Assembly (NCBI GenBank): GCA_016124935.1
Contig: WGMS01000020.1
Coordinates: 1-64,000 of the forward strand
DNA: 64,000 bases
From: a bacterium
GTDB taxonomy: Bacteria > Cyanobacteriota > Vampirovibrionia > Obscuribacterales > Obscuribacteraceae
Direction: 5' to 3'
Below the pieces are notes generated by a model. That model saw only the letters and a list, made by a program, of their open reading frames with translations, was not told the DNA's origin and searched no databases. Every line of letters starts with the position of its first letter. Within the stretch, counting starts at the first letter, position 1. A program made the position numbers and the translations under genes. Positions 55,346 to 64,000 of the stretch are shown here, piece by piece.

Positions 55346-56815
55346 TTAAAGGCTATACCCTGCCGAAGCTTGTCTAAGCTTGAGTCCCTGGGGCTCGGAC
55401 TCGGGAATGTCCGTTAGCAGGTCTTCTTCCTTCGACGCTTGATACCAGCGACTGATTCCGCCTTGATTCGGAATTACAAGCACTATGTCGCTACCCATAA
55501 TGGCACCGTATTTGATCACGACAGGCCAGTTTTTGACCAGAGGCAGGTCGTCTTTCAAGAGGGCAACAGCTTCATTGCTGACTCTTGTGTGATTGAGGTT
55601 CAGTTGAGCGTGCCTGCAATCATCTAAGCCGGTTTTCAAAGTGTAGCGCACTCGCCAGCCTTTCTCTTTGAGAACTTCCGATAGGAATTCTGCATACTCA
55701 GACATGGGAGCGGCGCACTTCAAAGAGATTCGGATTCGTTTCCTCTTTGTCTCGAGGTCTTCGTCGGCTAATTTAGAGCGATATCGCTCTCTTCTGTAAC
55801 TATGCTCATCATCGTCGTTGAAGCCTAGTTTGGAGAAGATCGCTCTGGAGCCGGCATCACTCAGGACAAGATAATTTACCTCTTCTATTGTTTCGCTGTG
55901 ACCGGGTAGAGTAGCCGTGATCAGGTCTTTTGTCTTCAGATCTTTCCCAAACGAGAAAATACTGGCTATCTCATCCAGGCTCAAGTCCGTGTTGATGCTG
56001 TCATAGCCTACTTTTATAAGCTGGGGTGCTTTCAATAAAATAGATGGGTCTTTCACTTTATCGAGAGCCTGTCTCAGAAACCACTGTTGTCTCTCCATGC
56101 GGCCGATGTCGGCCATGGCGTCGTGGCGGAAGCGCAGATAGCCGACCAGCTCTTTGGCTTGCAACTCCTGCTCGCCAGGCATCAAATCGATATCTAGATG
56201 GGCTGTCTTATCGTGATAGTGCATTTCCTTCTCGACCATTACTTTAAATGGTCCTAGAAGCGAGAAGAGTTCCGTGAGACCCCGGGTATCAACCACCGCG
56301 TAGTTATCGATGGGGATATTGAAGTTCTCTTTGACCGTTCTGACAGCCAGATCCGGACCGCCGAGGGCATGGGCGGAGTTTATTTTGTTGACCCCATGTC
56401 CACGTGGAATCAAGACTCTTGAGTCCCGGGGGATAGATACTATAGATACCTTGTTTTTGTCAGGATCGAGGCTGACGACCATCATAGTATCGGATCTGGT
56501 GCCTACATATCGCTCCGCGTCGTCGCCGTTCCAGTCTACCCCCATCACCAGGATGTTCATTTTCCGGTCCAGGCGGGGCATCTCCGGCATGGCGCCTCTG
56601 GCCATATCCATCATGTTAGTGGTGGCTTGTTTCACCCTCGACTGAAGAGAGTCATCGGCCGAGCCTCCCTGCGCCCTCATGTGATTAGCCGTGTTGGCGA
56701 AGATGAGGATGCAACCGATGATTACGATGGTGCCTACAGTGACGATGAAAGCTGTGGTGCTTCCATTGGACTCCGGCTTCAGCCTGGTAAATTTATCGGG
56801 TTTAGGGCTTCCCAA
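55346..56815 (-). CDS. LytR-CpsA-Psr (LCP) family protein with LytR_C domain
   Basis: The protein has 489 residues. Membrane helix at about 22-42, then an LCP domain (about 80-280) with NILVMGVD, YVGTRSDTMMVVSLDPDKNK, VSIVSIPRDSRV and GVNKINSAHALGG, and RHDAMADIGRMERQQWFLR; the Arg and Asp ligands of the pyrophosphate-lipid pocket are in place. A LytR_C-type domain follows (about 350-450). LCP enzymes attach glycopolymers to peptidoglycan or similar acceptors. Start is TTG at 56815, with AGAGGTG 5 nt upstream. Confidence 0.93.
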   Translation of the reverse strand: MGSPKPDKFTRLKPESNGSTTAFIVTVGTIVIIGCILIFANTANHMRAQGGSADDSLQSRVKQATTNMMDMARGAMPEMPRLDRKMNILVMGVDWNGDDAERYVGTRSDTMMVVSLDPDKNKVSIVSIPRDSRVLIPRGHGVNKINSAHALGGPDLAVRTVKENFNIPIDNYAVVDTRGLTELFSLLGPFKVMVEKEMHYHDKTAHLDIDLMPGEQELQAKELVGYLRFRHDAMADIGRMERQQWFLRQALDKVKDPSILLKAPQLIKVGYDSINTDLSLDEIASIFSFGKDLKTKDLITATLPGHSETIEEVNYLVLSDAGSRAIFSKLGFNDDDEHSYRRERYRSKLADEDLETKRKRIRISLKCAAPMSEYAEFLSEVLKEKGWRVRYTLKTGLDDCRHAQLNLNHTRVSNEAVALLKDDLPLVKNWPVVIKYGAIMGSDIVLVIPNQGGISRWYQASKEEDLLTDIPESEPQGLKLRQASAGYSL

Positions 56816-56994
56816 GCAATCACCTCTTGATAGGTGGACTGATGCCTCATACTAACAGCTTGGAGGCGATTTCACCTTACAAAAGTTTGACAAGTAACTT
56901 TAGTACATTTGAAAAATCTAAGCCAGGGTCAAAAGTTTGCCTTTGTTCTCTGCTCTTGCCAGAAGCTTATGATCTTGGGCGTGTCCTTCCGGCA

Positions 56995-58092
56995 TCAAAG
57001 CTCCTTCTTGTAAGTTATAGAAGGATCTGGATGAGTGTAAAGTTTTCGGATGGTGTTGCTGTCTCGCTCGGATAGCGTTCGCCAATCGTCGGTGATGCCT
57101 ATAGAGTAGAACATGGCGTCACTGGGAGTGGTGGTGTGACCGGGCATTCCAAGGGCATGACCGATTTCGTGCAAAAAGATAAAGCGCATTCGATTGTCCG
57201 TTACAGGCATCTCCCGGGCTATGGCCACGGTCAGAAATTTGATCGTACCCCGCACCAGACCTTTGCTGTTCGAATAGAGTTCGGTCTCTCCGAGTTCGGC
57301 TATATTCTTGAGGGCTTTGGGATCGTCGGTCCAGCTGCACTGAATGTTTGAGCCATCTTTGTTGTCGGTGAACTCGAAGCTGACCAGATTTCCTGAAGCT
57401 GTCTGCCAGTCTTTGAAAGACTGTTTCAATACCTCGGTCCATTGTGGTTTATATCCCTGAACGCCTTCTCCAGGGGCTATGTAGATTTTTAGAGGCATCT
57501 TCTCGGGACTCCAGCGCACCATGCCCTGGCGCGTCACTTCTTCCAGATAATCTGGTTTTTGTGCGTCGGACTCTTGTGTGGAGCTTCGCATGGCTGCTTC
57601 ATTCGATAGACCTTTGACCAGGCTGGCTACATTCTTTGCGGCCGGATCCCGTGGAAACCTTACAAGATACTGATTGAAGATATCGAGGGCTTTGCCGATA
57701 TCGCCCTTGCTCTGATAGAGCCCTCCCAGATTCAGCCAGGCGCTGGAAAATCCCGGATTGAGCTGCCGGGCTTTCTCGTAGTGTTGAATCGCTTCTTCTG
57801 CGCGGCCGGTTTTGGCCAGGGCAAGGCCAAGATAGAACTGAATTTCGTGAAGTTCCGGCGCCAGGATTTCTGCCTTTTGCAGGCTCTCCACCGCTTCTTT
57901 ATTCTGATTGGCTTTTATCTGGGCCGTTCCCTGTTTGAGCAGAACGACTGCGTCATAGACAGAGCGAGTGACGATTTTGCCGTTGATCATATATTGCTCG
58001 GCGGCGAATGCCGGGCTGATACCGGTGAACAGTATCAAGCTCAGGCTGAGGCTCTGGGTGGCTAAATTCAGTAGTGACCGGGTTTTAAACAT
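56995..58092 (-). CDS. TPR plus matrixin-like zinc protease (M10-type)
   Basis: The protein has 365 residues from the ATG at 58092 (GGAAAAG just upstream; an alternative ATG at 58116 lacks a good site). A signal peptide (LLNLATQSLSLSLILFTG, cleavage near AFA-A) is followed by about three TPR units (50-150). The C-terminal domain has the zinc motif HEIGHALGMPGH (about 307-318) and a Met-turn-like DAMFYSI. All three zinc ligands and the Glu are present. The TPR half may bind substrate. The protease probably acts in the periplasm or outside. Confidence 0.88.
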   Translation of the reverse strand: MFKTRSLLNLATQSLSLSLILFTGISPAFAAEQYMINGKIVTRSVYDAVVLLKQGTAQIKANQNKEAVESLQKAEILAPELHEIQFYLGLALAKTGRAEEAIQHYEKARQLNPGFSSAWLNLGGLYQSKGDIGKALDIFNQYLVRFPRDPAAKNVASLVKGLSNEAAMRSSTQESDAQKPDYLEEVTRQGMVRWSPEKMPLKIYIAPGEGVQGYKPQWTEVLKQSFKDWQTASGNLVSFEFTDNKDGSNIQCSWTDDPKALKNIAELGETELYSNSKGLVRGTIKFLTVAIAREMPVTDNRMRFIFLHEIGHALGMPGHTTTPSDAMFYSIGITDDWRTLSERDSNTIRKLYTHPDPSITYKKEL

Positions 58093-58214
58093 CTTTTCCA
58101 GCTCTTCACTTTGCATAGTTTACCATCAAGCTTCTTTGCCATGTTCTGCTTATGCTGATCTCTGAGATTACTCGAAGCTCAGGGAAGGCGAATATATGTT
58201 GTTTATCGATAGAT

Positions 58215-58241
58215 AAGGGCGGAGAATGAATCTCCGCCCTT
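58215..58241 (-). terminator. Terminator after pgk
   Basis: AAGGGCGGAGA (58215-58225) and TCTCCGCCCTT (58231-58241) are perfect 11-bp arms with a 5-nt loop, 29 nt beyond the pgk stop on the minus strand. Confidence 0.8.
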
Positions 58242-58269
58242 CCTTTAGGTCTAATTCGGTCTGAACTGC

Positions 58270-59505
58270 TCAGTTGCAGGCGCGGGCTACTTCGACTGTG
58301 TCCAGGCATTTGATGCCGGGCAGTTCTATTCCTTCCAGAAACTCCAGTGAAGCACCGCCGCCGGTGCTTACATGGGTGAGCGCATCAGGTGAGACTTTTC
58401 TCGCTTTCAATGCCGAGACCGAGTCTCCACCGCCAACGATGGTTATTGCTCCAGCGCCGGTTAGCTTCACCAGTTCGTCTACGATGGCGAAGGTGGCTTT
58501 TGCGAATTCTTCTATCTCGAAGACTCCCAGAGGACCGTTCCACAGAATAGTCTTTGATTTATCGAGGGCTTCTCTGGTCAGTTTGACTGTCTCCGGACCG
58601 ACATCGAGACCCATTTTGTCCGCAGGTATGTTCTCTACCGATACGGTCTCGGTTTTGATGCCGCCTTTGAGCTCGTCGGCTACAACCACATCCACAGGAA
58701 GGATTATTTCGACGCCCAGTTTGCTTGCCTTTTCTTCGAGCTTTTTGCAATATTCCAGGCGGTCGTCTTCCACCAGGGATTTGCCCACGGATAGACCTCT
58801 TGCTTTCAGGAAGGTGAAAGCCATGGCACCGCCTATGATTATATAATCGACTTTCTCAAGAAGATTATCGAGAACTCCTATCTTGGAGGATACCTTCGCG
58901 CCACCTACTATGGTGGCAACCGGTCTGACCGGATTATCGAGGGCGCCACCGAGCATGGATACCTCTTTGCTCATGAGTAGACCGGAGACTGCCGGGCTCA
59001 GATACTTTACCACTCCTTCGGTGCTGGCATGGGCGCGGTGGGCTGTGCCGAAAGCGTCATTGACATAGAGATCGGCCAGATCTGCCAGCTTGCGGGCGAA
59101 ATCCGGGTCGTTTTTCTCTTCTCCAGATTCGAAGCGGATATTTTCTAGAAGGCAAATTTCGCCATCTTTTAACGCAGCGATAGCTGCTTTCGCTTCAGCG
59201 CCTACGGTATCGTCGACGAAACTCACCTTTATTTCTTTAGCTGATAAAAGCTCAGCAAGTCTCTCTGCCACCGGCTTGAGGCTTAACTTTTCGTTCTTTT
59301 GGCCTTTGGGTCGGCCCAGATGTGATACCAAAATCACTTTTGCTCCTGCATTGCATAGGAGTTCGATGGTAGGCAGCGCTGCCACTATTCTGGAGTCTTC
59401 CGTGATCTTGCAGGATTCATCTAAGGGGACATTGAAATCTACTCTGACAAGCACTTTCTTGTGCTTCAATTCGTCAGCGGTCAGGTCGGAAACATTCTTG
59501 GTCAT
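58270..59505 (-). CDS. pgk: Phosphoglycerate kinase
   Basis: The protein has 411 residues from the ATG at 59503-59505, with CAGGAG 8 nt upstream; the reading from 59574 is rejected. The N-terminal KKVLVRVDFNVPLDES, SHLGRPKG, and the C-terminal ATP-binding GNGPLGVFE-like WNGPLGVFEIEEFA and IVGGGDSVSALK are typical. It makes ATP and 3-phosphoglycerate from 1,3-bisphosphoglycerate in the cytoplasm. It follows gap on the same strand but with a terminator between (59562-59587). Confidence 0.98.
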   Translation of the reverse strand: MTKNVSDLTADELKHKKVLVRVDFNVPLDESCKITEDSRIVAALPTIELLCNAGAKVILVSHLGRPKGQKNEKLSLKPVAERLAELLSAKEIKVSFVDDTVGAEAKAAIAALKDGEICLLENIRFESGEEKNDPDFARKLADLADLYVNDAFGTAHRAHASTEGVVKYLSPAVSGLLMSKEVSMLGGALDNPVRPVATIVGGAKVSSKIGVLDNLLEKVDYIIIGGAMAFTFLKARGLSVGKSLVEDDRLEYCKKLEEKASKLGVEIILPVDVVVADELKGGIKTETVSVENIPADKMGLDVGPETVKLTREALDKSKTILWNGPLGVFEIEEFAKATFAIVDELVKLTGAGAITIVGGGDSVSALKARKVSPDALTHVSTGGGASLEFLEGIELPGIKCLDTVEVARACN

Positions 59506-59561
59506 CGCTTGCACTCCTGGATCTGAGACAGAAATATCTTTGATTATTAGCTGAATAGAAA

Positions 59562-59587
59562 AGGAGCCCGCCAAAAGGCGAGCTCCT
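59562..59587 (-). terminator. Terminator between gap and pgk
   Basis: AGGAGCCCGCC (59562-59572) and GGCGAGCTCCT (59577-59587) pair over 11 bp with one G-U and a 4-nt loop, followed on the minus strand by TTTCTATTC. It lies just after the gap stop, so pgk may be transcribed by read-through or from its own promoter. Confidence 0.8.
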
Positions 59588-59601
59588 GATCAGTCAGGCT
59601 T

Positions 59602-60633
<1,032 letters not shown>

Positions 60634-61009
60634 AAATGTCTCACTCCTTAAAAAATTGCCACGAGGGGCTGAATCCGCGCTATTCATCGGGGAAGCGATT
60701 GCTTGTGCTTTCGCTGTTCTTTGCTCGCTTCCTGTTACTCGTCTGCTTCGCTTGTCGCTGTTTGTTCGAGTTCAAGTCGCGGTTCTGCCCGATCTCGCAG
60801 AATAAAAAGGATAATACTAAAGATCGCAAATCCGTTGCATCTTTATTGAGCATTAACAGATCGAGCTTAATATACTTGATAATCTGCCTTCGGGGGTCTA
60901 AGATACTCTGTATCATGTGATCTCTTGGATACCTTCTGGACGGGGGCAAGCCCACATCCTGAGTAATTATGGGTGACGGATTCACGGAAAACCACAGAGG
61001 AAGAAGAAA
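60634..61009. other. Divergent region between gap and the NifU-like gene
   Basis: These 376 nt hold no supported gene. A plus-strand promoter for the NifU-like gene lies at 60876-60904; the gap promoter is not clear. The leftmost 100 nt are rich in CTT/GCTTGC words with no clear meaning. Confidence 0.5.
60876..60904 (+). promoter_or_regulatory. Predicted promoter of the NifU-like gene
   Basis: TTGATA (60876-60881) and TAAGAT (60899-60904) are 17 nt apart and match five and four consensus bases. Transcription would start about 100 nt before the ATG at 61010. Confidence 0.5.
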
Positions 61010-61279
61010 ATGACCGAAAAAGTCGAGGACAAGGCTAGCGGAAACGGCGCCGAGATGGATGTCAAAGAGAGAGTCGAGCAGATTCTCGAGCGATTGCGCC
61101 CCATGTTGATGATGGACGGCGGCAATATCGAACTCGTGGACGTCAAGGACGGAGAAGTACTTGTCCATTTGATGGGGGCTTGCGGTATGTGTCCCAGCTC
61201 TACCATGACTCTGAAAATGGGCGTCGAGAGAGCCATCAAAGAAGAGATTCCCGAAATCGAGCGGGTCGTGCAAGTTTAG
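61010..61279 (+). CDS. NifU-like iron-sulphur cluster scaffold (NFU domain)
   Basis: The protein has 89 residues, a stand-alone NFU domain. The Cys pair C58-G-M-C61 in LMGACGMCPSSTMTL binds a shared [4Fe-4S] cluster between two subunits. The preceding LRPMLMMDGGNIELVDVKDG is the usual conserved segment. It carries clusters to target proteins in the cytoplasm. No other suf or isc gene lies in the window. The start is ATG at 61010 with AGAGGAAG just upstream. Confidence 0.95.
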   Translation: MTEKVEDKASGNGAEMDVKERVEQILERLRPMLMMDGGNIELVDVKDGEVLVHLMGACGMCPSSTMTLKMGVERAIKEEIPEIERVVQV

Positions 61280-61315
61280 ATTCGGGCTTGAATTCATGGT
61301 TTCGGGATTCCCGCC

Positions 61316-61501
61316 ATGATCTCCTTGATAATGCTTCTTGCTTTTCTGGTCGTGATGGTTTTTCTTGCCATTGCGGTAAAGCGCTTGATCAAGCGGGCTC
61401 GACGGCTGAAAGTGCTTGAAGGAGCAGCTTTCTGGCTTACGAGCCTTTTTCTCTGTCTGATTTTTATCGGCTTCGGTATGCTCTGGGGCTTTTGGAAGTG
61501 A
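61316..61501 (+). CDS. Small membrane protein of unknown function
   Basis: The predicted protein has 61 residues with two helices (about 2-20 and 41-59) around a basic loop (KRLIKRARRLKVLEG). It follows the NFU gene by 36 nt in the same direction, so it may be cotranscribed. No family is recognised. Confidence 0.5.
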   Translation: MISLIMLLAFLVVMVFLAIAVKRLIKRARRLKVLEGAAFWLTSLFLCLIFIGFGMLWGFWK

Positions 61502-61652
61502 TTGAATTGCGAGCCTGGTGCTCGTTTTTTAAGCGAAGTGACAAAGGCGTTCTGCCGCCTGCGTACCGCCGATTCCCAGTGCTTCCCGTGGACGCAGGGT
61601 GGAGTGGACAGAAGCGACACCTGGCTAAATCAAGTTAGGCACCTTTCGTTGT

Positions 61653-62417
61653 TTAGATGTCATCGACCTTTGCTACTCTCGTTCGGAAGTCCGAGGTGAG
61701 GTAGCTGCTCACTACTACCGATTCGTGCTGAGGGGTAAGCCCGGATCGCTCGCCCTGGAAGATTGCGCGTCGAATTGATTTTTTGCTTTCGTAAACAGAA
61801 GCATAGCCGTTTCCTGCGATAGTCTCAGCTAGTTTCAGGGCTTTTATTTCGAGCGCTTCTCCAGGAAGTCTTTTGTTGATCAAACCTATCGCCAGTGCTT
61901 CCTCACTGGATATGGTGTCACCGCTGAAAAGCAGCTCTGCCGCCATGGCGGGTCCGACGAGACCGACAAGCCTGGCTACCGTTTCATCGTCGAGTACTAT
62001 GCCGAATCGAGCAATGGGAATAGCAAAACTGGATTCGTTGCTTGCCAGCCTGATATCACAGGCTGTGGCAAGTAAGCAGCCACCACCCAGGCATGGACCT
62101 TCTATCATGGCTATGGTCGGGATGTTGAAAGAGTGAACGAAGTCCAGAGTCTCTTTAATTGAACTCCAGAATTTAAATGCTGATTTATAGCTGTCTATCG
62201 CTTTCAGCTCTTGCAGATCGGCTCCGGCAGCGAAGCAGGAGTCACTTCCCCGGATGATGACGGAACGAGCTCCCTTTGTGTAGAGGAGGCTGAGAAGCTC
62301 CGGGATAGCCTGCCACATTTCGGTGGAGATAGCATTTTTTAGAGCCGGACGGGCAAGGATCATCCATCCGGTATCGTCTTTGAGCTCGATTTTGATTTCT
62401 GCGATGCTTGATTTCAT
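61653..62417 (-). CDS. Enoyl-CoA hydratase/isomerase family protein
   Basis: The protein has 254 residues. Oxyanion-hole segments FAAGADLQEL (about 62-71) and GPCLGGGCLLATACD (about 107-121) are typical of crotonases. Of the two catalytic Glu of hydratase, the first is missing (SSFAIPIARFGIV where PE is usual), while the second, in AAELLFSG, is kept. So it may be an isomerase or another crotonase rather than a simple hydratase. It precedes no other acyl-CoA gene here. Confidence 0.88.
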   Translation of the reverse strand: MKSSIAEIKIELKDDTGWMILARPALKNAISTEMWQAIPELLSLLYTKGARSVIIRGSDSCFAAGADLQELKAIDSYKSAFKFWSSIKETLDFVHSFNIPTIAMIEGPCLGGGCLLATACDIRLASNESSFAIPIARFGIVLDDETVARLVGLVGPAMAAELLFSGDTISSEEALAIGLINKRLPGEALEIKALKLAETIAGNGYASVYESKKSIRRAIFQGERSGLTPQHESVVVSSYLTSDFRTRVAKVDDI

Positions 62418-62428
62418 GAGGAACTTTA

Positions 62429-62899
62429 TTAATTGAAAGAGAATTCGATTGAATCGCCTTCTTTAATACCATGCTTTTTGCAATAACCTGCGTTGACTTC
62501 CACTACCTTGTCAACCATGACGGCGTCTTCCGGGTATGTCGGGCACTGTCTTGGGTCCTTGGATTTGCATGGTTGGACATTCGCTTCGATTTTGACCACT
62601 TTGCCGTCTTTGGTGAAGATCATATCGAGGGGAATGAAGCAGTTGAACATCCAGAATTTCACTTTTCTGGGTGGTGTGAAAAGAAAGACCATGCCCGAGT
62701 CATTGTCGAGGGAGGTTCGAAACATAAGGCCTCTCTCAATCTTCGCATCGGTATCAGCTACTTCCAGCTTGATAGTGTTGTCGCCAACTTTCGCAACTGG
62801 CATCTTTGCCTCCGCTGAACAGGTGTTCACTCCCGACAGCGCGATAATCGAGGCAGCGGAAAAGCAAATCAAAATTTTAGAAAAGACAGTCAATTTCAC
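62429..62899 (-). CDS. Exported DUF192 protein
   Basis: The protein has 156 residues from the GTG at 62897-62899, which overlaps the lnt-like stop as GTGA; a GTG at 62908 is an alternative. A signal peptide (MKLTVFSKILICFSAASIIA) precedes a DUF192 domain with ERGLMFRTSLDNDSGMVFLF, then FWMFNCFIPLDMIFTKDGKV, and VVEVNAGYCKKHGIKEGD. These are conserved small beta-barrel proteins of unknown role. Translational coupling with the lipoprotein N-acyltransferase homologue suggests an envelope role. It is followed by the enoyl-CoA hydratase-like gene after 11 nt. Confidence 0.88.
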   Translation of the reverse strand: MKLTVFSKILICFSAASIIALSGVNTCSAEAKMPVAKVGDNTIKLEVADTDAKIERGLMFRTSLDNDSGMVFLFTPPRKVKFWMFNCFIPLDMIFTKDGKVVKIEANVQPCKSKDPRQCPTYPEDAVMVDKVVEVNAGYCKKHGIKEGDSIEFSFN

Positions 62900-64000
62900 A
62901 TCCACCACATTCTGCTAAATGGAGTTTTCCGATATAGGAATTGTATCGTGTTTAAAAGCACCCCTCGGTGGCCCGATAAAGAAATATTCGATATCATCCC
63001 CGAGGGAGCAATGATAGCTGATACTCCAGTATTGGTCGAGATAACCAGGAAACGTCCGTTCTCAACGGCCCTGAAAACACCAGCTGCGATTAATTGTTGT
63101 TTGAGCGAGGACTCATGAAACCAGCTCAAGTTAGAAACATTGACAAGCAGATTCGCTCCTTTTCGAACTTCGTCGGCTATCAGGCGCGGATAGAAAAGTT
63201 CGATATAGATAGATAGGCCAACATCGCCCCAGATGCTCTTCAGTAGATTCGTGGAACTTGCTTTGATGAAGCTTTCCCGGCTGGCTGGAATTCTTTCTCG
63301 CACCGGCGCAGGAATTCTTTTGTTCAAGATGTCTATGGGGGCAGATTCACCCAGAGGAACCAGGCGATTTTTGAGATACAGGCTAGAAGCCTGTTTTGTC
63401 GGCTTTATGGACTCAGGGCTCAACAGTCTTGCTGCGTTGGCGTGACCGGTTTGCAGGGTCTCTATGGAGCCTGCTATCACCTCTTTGTTTTGCGATTTAG
63501 AGATGTTTTCGAGGACGCTAAGAAGACCGCCCGGCACCATCTGGTTCGAGTTGATCACCCCTTCCGGCAGGCAGAGAATAAGGGCTCCTAGATTCTGACC
63601 CAGGCTTTTGTAGAGGTCTTTTATCTGCTCAGGTTTTGTGATTTTCAGCCTTTCTTCGGCAATGCTGACATTTCCCTGCAATACCGCTAGCGGTACCGGG
63701 GGGGTATTCGGATCTCTGTGCCTGGCGGTGGCAACTTCCGAGTGAATGTTGATGCTGGTTACCCGTTGATTTCCCCAGTGACTGAGATTGGTCAAAATCA
63801 GACCGAGAATCAGCAGATCAAAAATGGCACCAACTCTAGGTTTAAGTTTGTCGGTGCGCTCTTCGAGTTTCTTTGCCGGAGATAGAAACTCGAGAAAGAA
63901 ATTGGCTATGCAGCAGTTGAATAGAACAATCATGAAGTCGAGGCAACCAGGACCAAGGACGGAAACCATCTGGATCAGGGAAAGTTGTTTGTATTGAGAA
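62896..64000 (-). CDS. Apolipoprotein N-acyltransferase-like protein (partial, catalytic Cys replaced)
   Basis: The frame stays open to the right edge, so the N-terminal membrane helices are outside the window. The sequence upstream of the first visible ATG (63969) reads LIQMVSVLGPGCLDF, typical of Lnt (PLIQxxxxxGxxGLSF). The nitrilase-like domain has Glu in LPEG and Lys in YLKNRLVPLGES. In place of ICYE it reads IYIE, so the nucleophile Cys is Tyr. The C-terminal RAVENGRFLVISTNTGVSAII is conserved. Lnt acylates lipoproteins in the inner membrane; this one may be inactive or altered. Confidence 0.85.
   Translation of the reverse strand, partial: SQYKQLSLIQMVSVLGPGCLDFMIVLFNCCIANFFLEFLSPAKKLEERTDKLKPRVGAIFDLLILGLILTNLSHWGNQRVTSINIHSEVATARHRDPNTPPVPLAVLQGNVSIAEERLKITKPEQIKDLYKSLGQNLGALILCLPEGVINSNQMVPGGLLSVLENISKSQNKEVIAGSIETLQTGHANAARLLSPESIKPTKQASSLYLKNRLVPLGESAPIDILNKRIPAPVRERIPASRESFIKASSTNLLKSIWGDVGLSIYIELFYPRLIADEVRKGANLLVNVSNLSWFHESSLKQQLIAAGVFRAVENGRFLVISTNTGVSAIIAPSGMISNISLSGHRGVLLNTIQFLYRKTPFSRMWWM

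Overview
The window looks like the chromosome of a non-photosynthetic member of the cyanobacterial phylum (Vampirovibrionia/Melainabacteria, probably Obscuribacterales). The main sequence argument is the beta-prime subunit of RNA polymerase. It is encoded as two separate genes, rpoC1 and rpoC2, each with its own ribosome binding site, as in Cyanobacteria and their relatives. Supporting signs are a mid-range base composition, a diderm-type lipoprotein gene (lnt-like), PBP1A, an LCP protein, a PEP-CTERM/exosortase pair and many TPR proteins. No photosynthesis gene is present, which is weak evidence in 64 kb. The genus is inference.

Layout. 1-5 kb: two overlapping minus-strand genes of unknown function, a GNAT acetyltransferase, an LTXXQ-like periplasmic protein, a membrane/TPR protein, a histidine phosphatase and a class II aldolase. 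A 38-bp direct repeat lies at 1.7-1.8 kb. 5-9 kb: a zinc-ribbon/SH3 protein, tRNA-Pro, then a small toxin-antitoxin islet with a zeta-toxin remnant and a HigB/HigA-like pair with a palindromic operator. 9-13.6 kb: inorganic pyrophosphatase, small membrane proteins, a four-module repeat protein and a PH-like membrane protein. 13.6-23 kb: cstA and a CNT transporter joined by a GTGA overlap, PBP1A, a Ser/Thr kinase with TPRs, a TPR protein and a tyrosine recombinase, all on the minus strand. 23.2-33.2 kb: a selenocysteine tRNA (minus) and rpoB-rpoC1-rpoC2 (plus) with a recognisable promoter and terminator. 33.2-39.3 kb: a DUF6745-type protein and its small partner, then an exosortase overlapping the gene for its probable dedicated substrate, a multi-spanning VIT-domain PEP-CTERM protein. 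39.4-46.3 kb: an SPFH protein, a DUF457-like membrane hydrolase, a TPR/NHL secreted protein and a Rad50/Mre11-like pair. In that pair the ATPase has a membrane hairpin and the nuclease has altered catalytic motifs. 46.4-58.1 kb: a thiolase, an LRV-repeat secreted protein, a DUF4388 protein, a VirB10-like secreted protein, a second repeat-module protein, an LCP ligase and a TPR-matrixin protease. 58.2-64 kb: pgk and gap with terminators, a NifU-type scaffold, an enoyl-CoA hydratase-like protein, a DUF192 protein, and the 3' part of an lnt-like gene running off the right edge.

How the genes fit together. Much of the window concerns the cell envelope: PBP1A, LCP, the exosortase system, Lnt-like, the SH3 protein, the matrixin and many secreted proteins. 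The rest is core transcription, lower glycolysis, carbon uptake and fatty-acyl metabolism. The most distinctive elements are the selenocysteine tRNA, the exosortase/VIT-PEP-CTERM pair, the membrane-anchored MR-like pair with a degenerate nuclease site, the long acidic RpoB tail, the catalytic-cysteine-less Lnt homologue and a repeat-module family shared by two or three genes.
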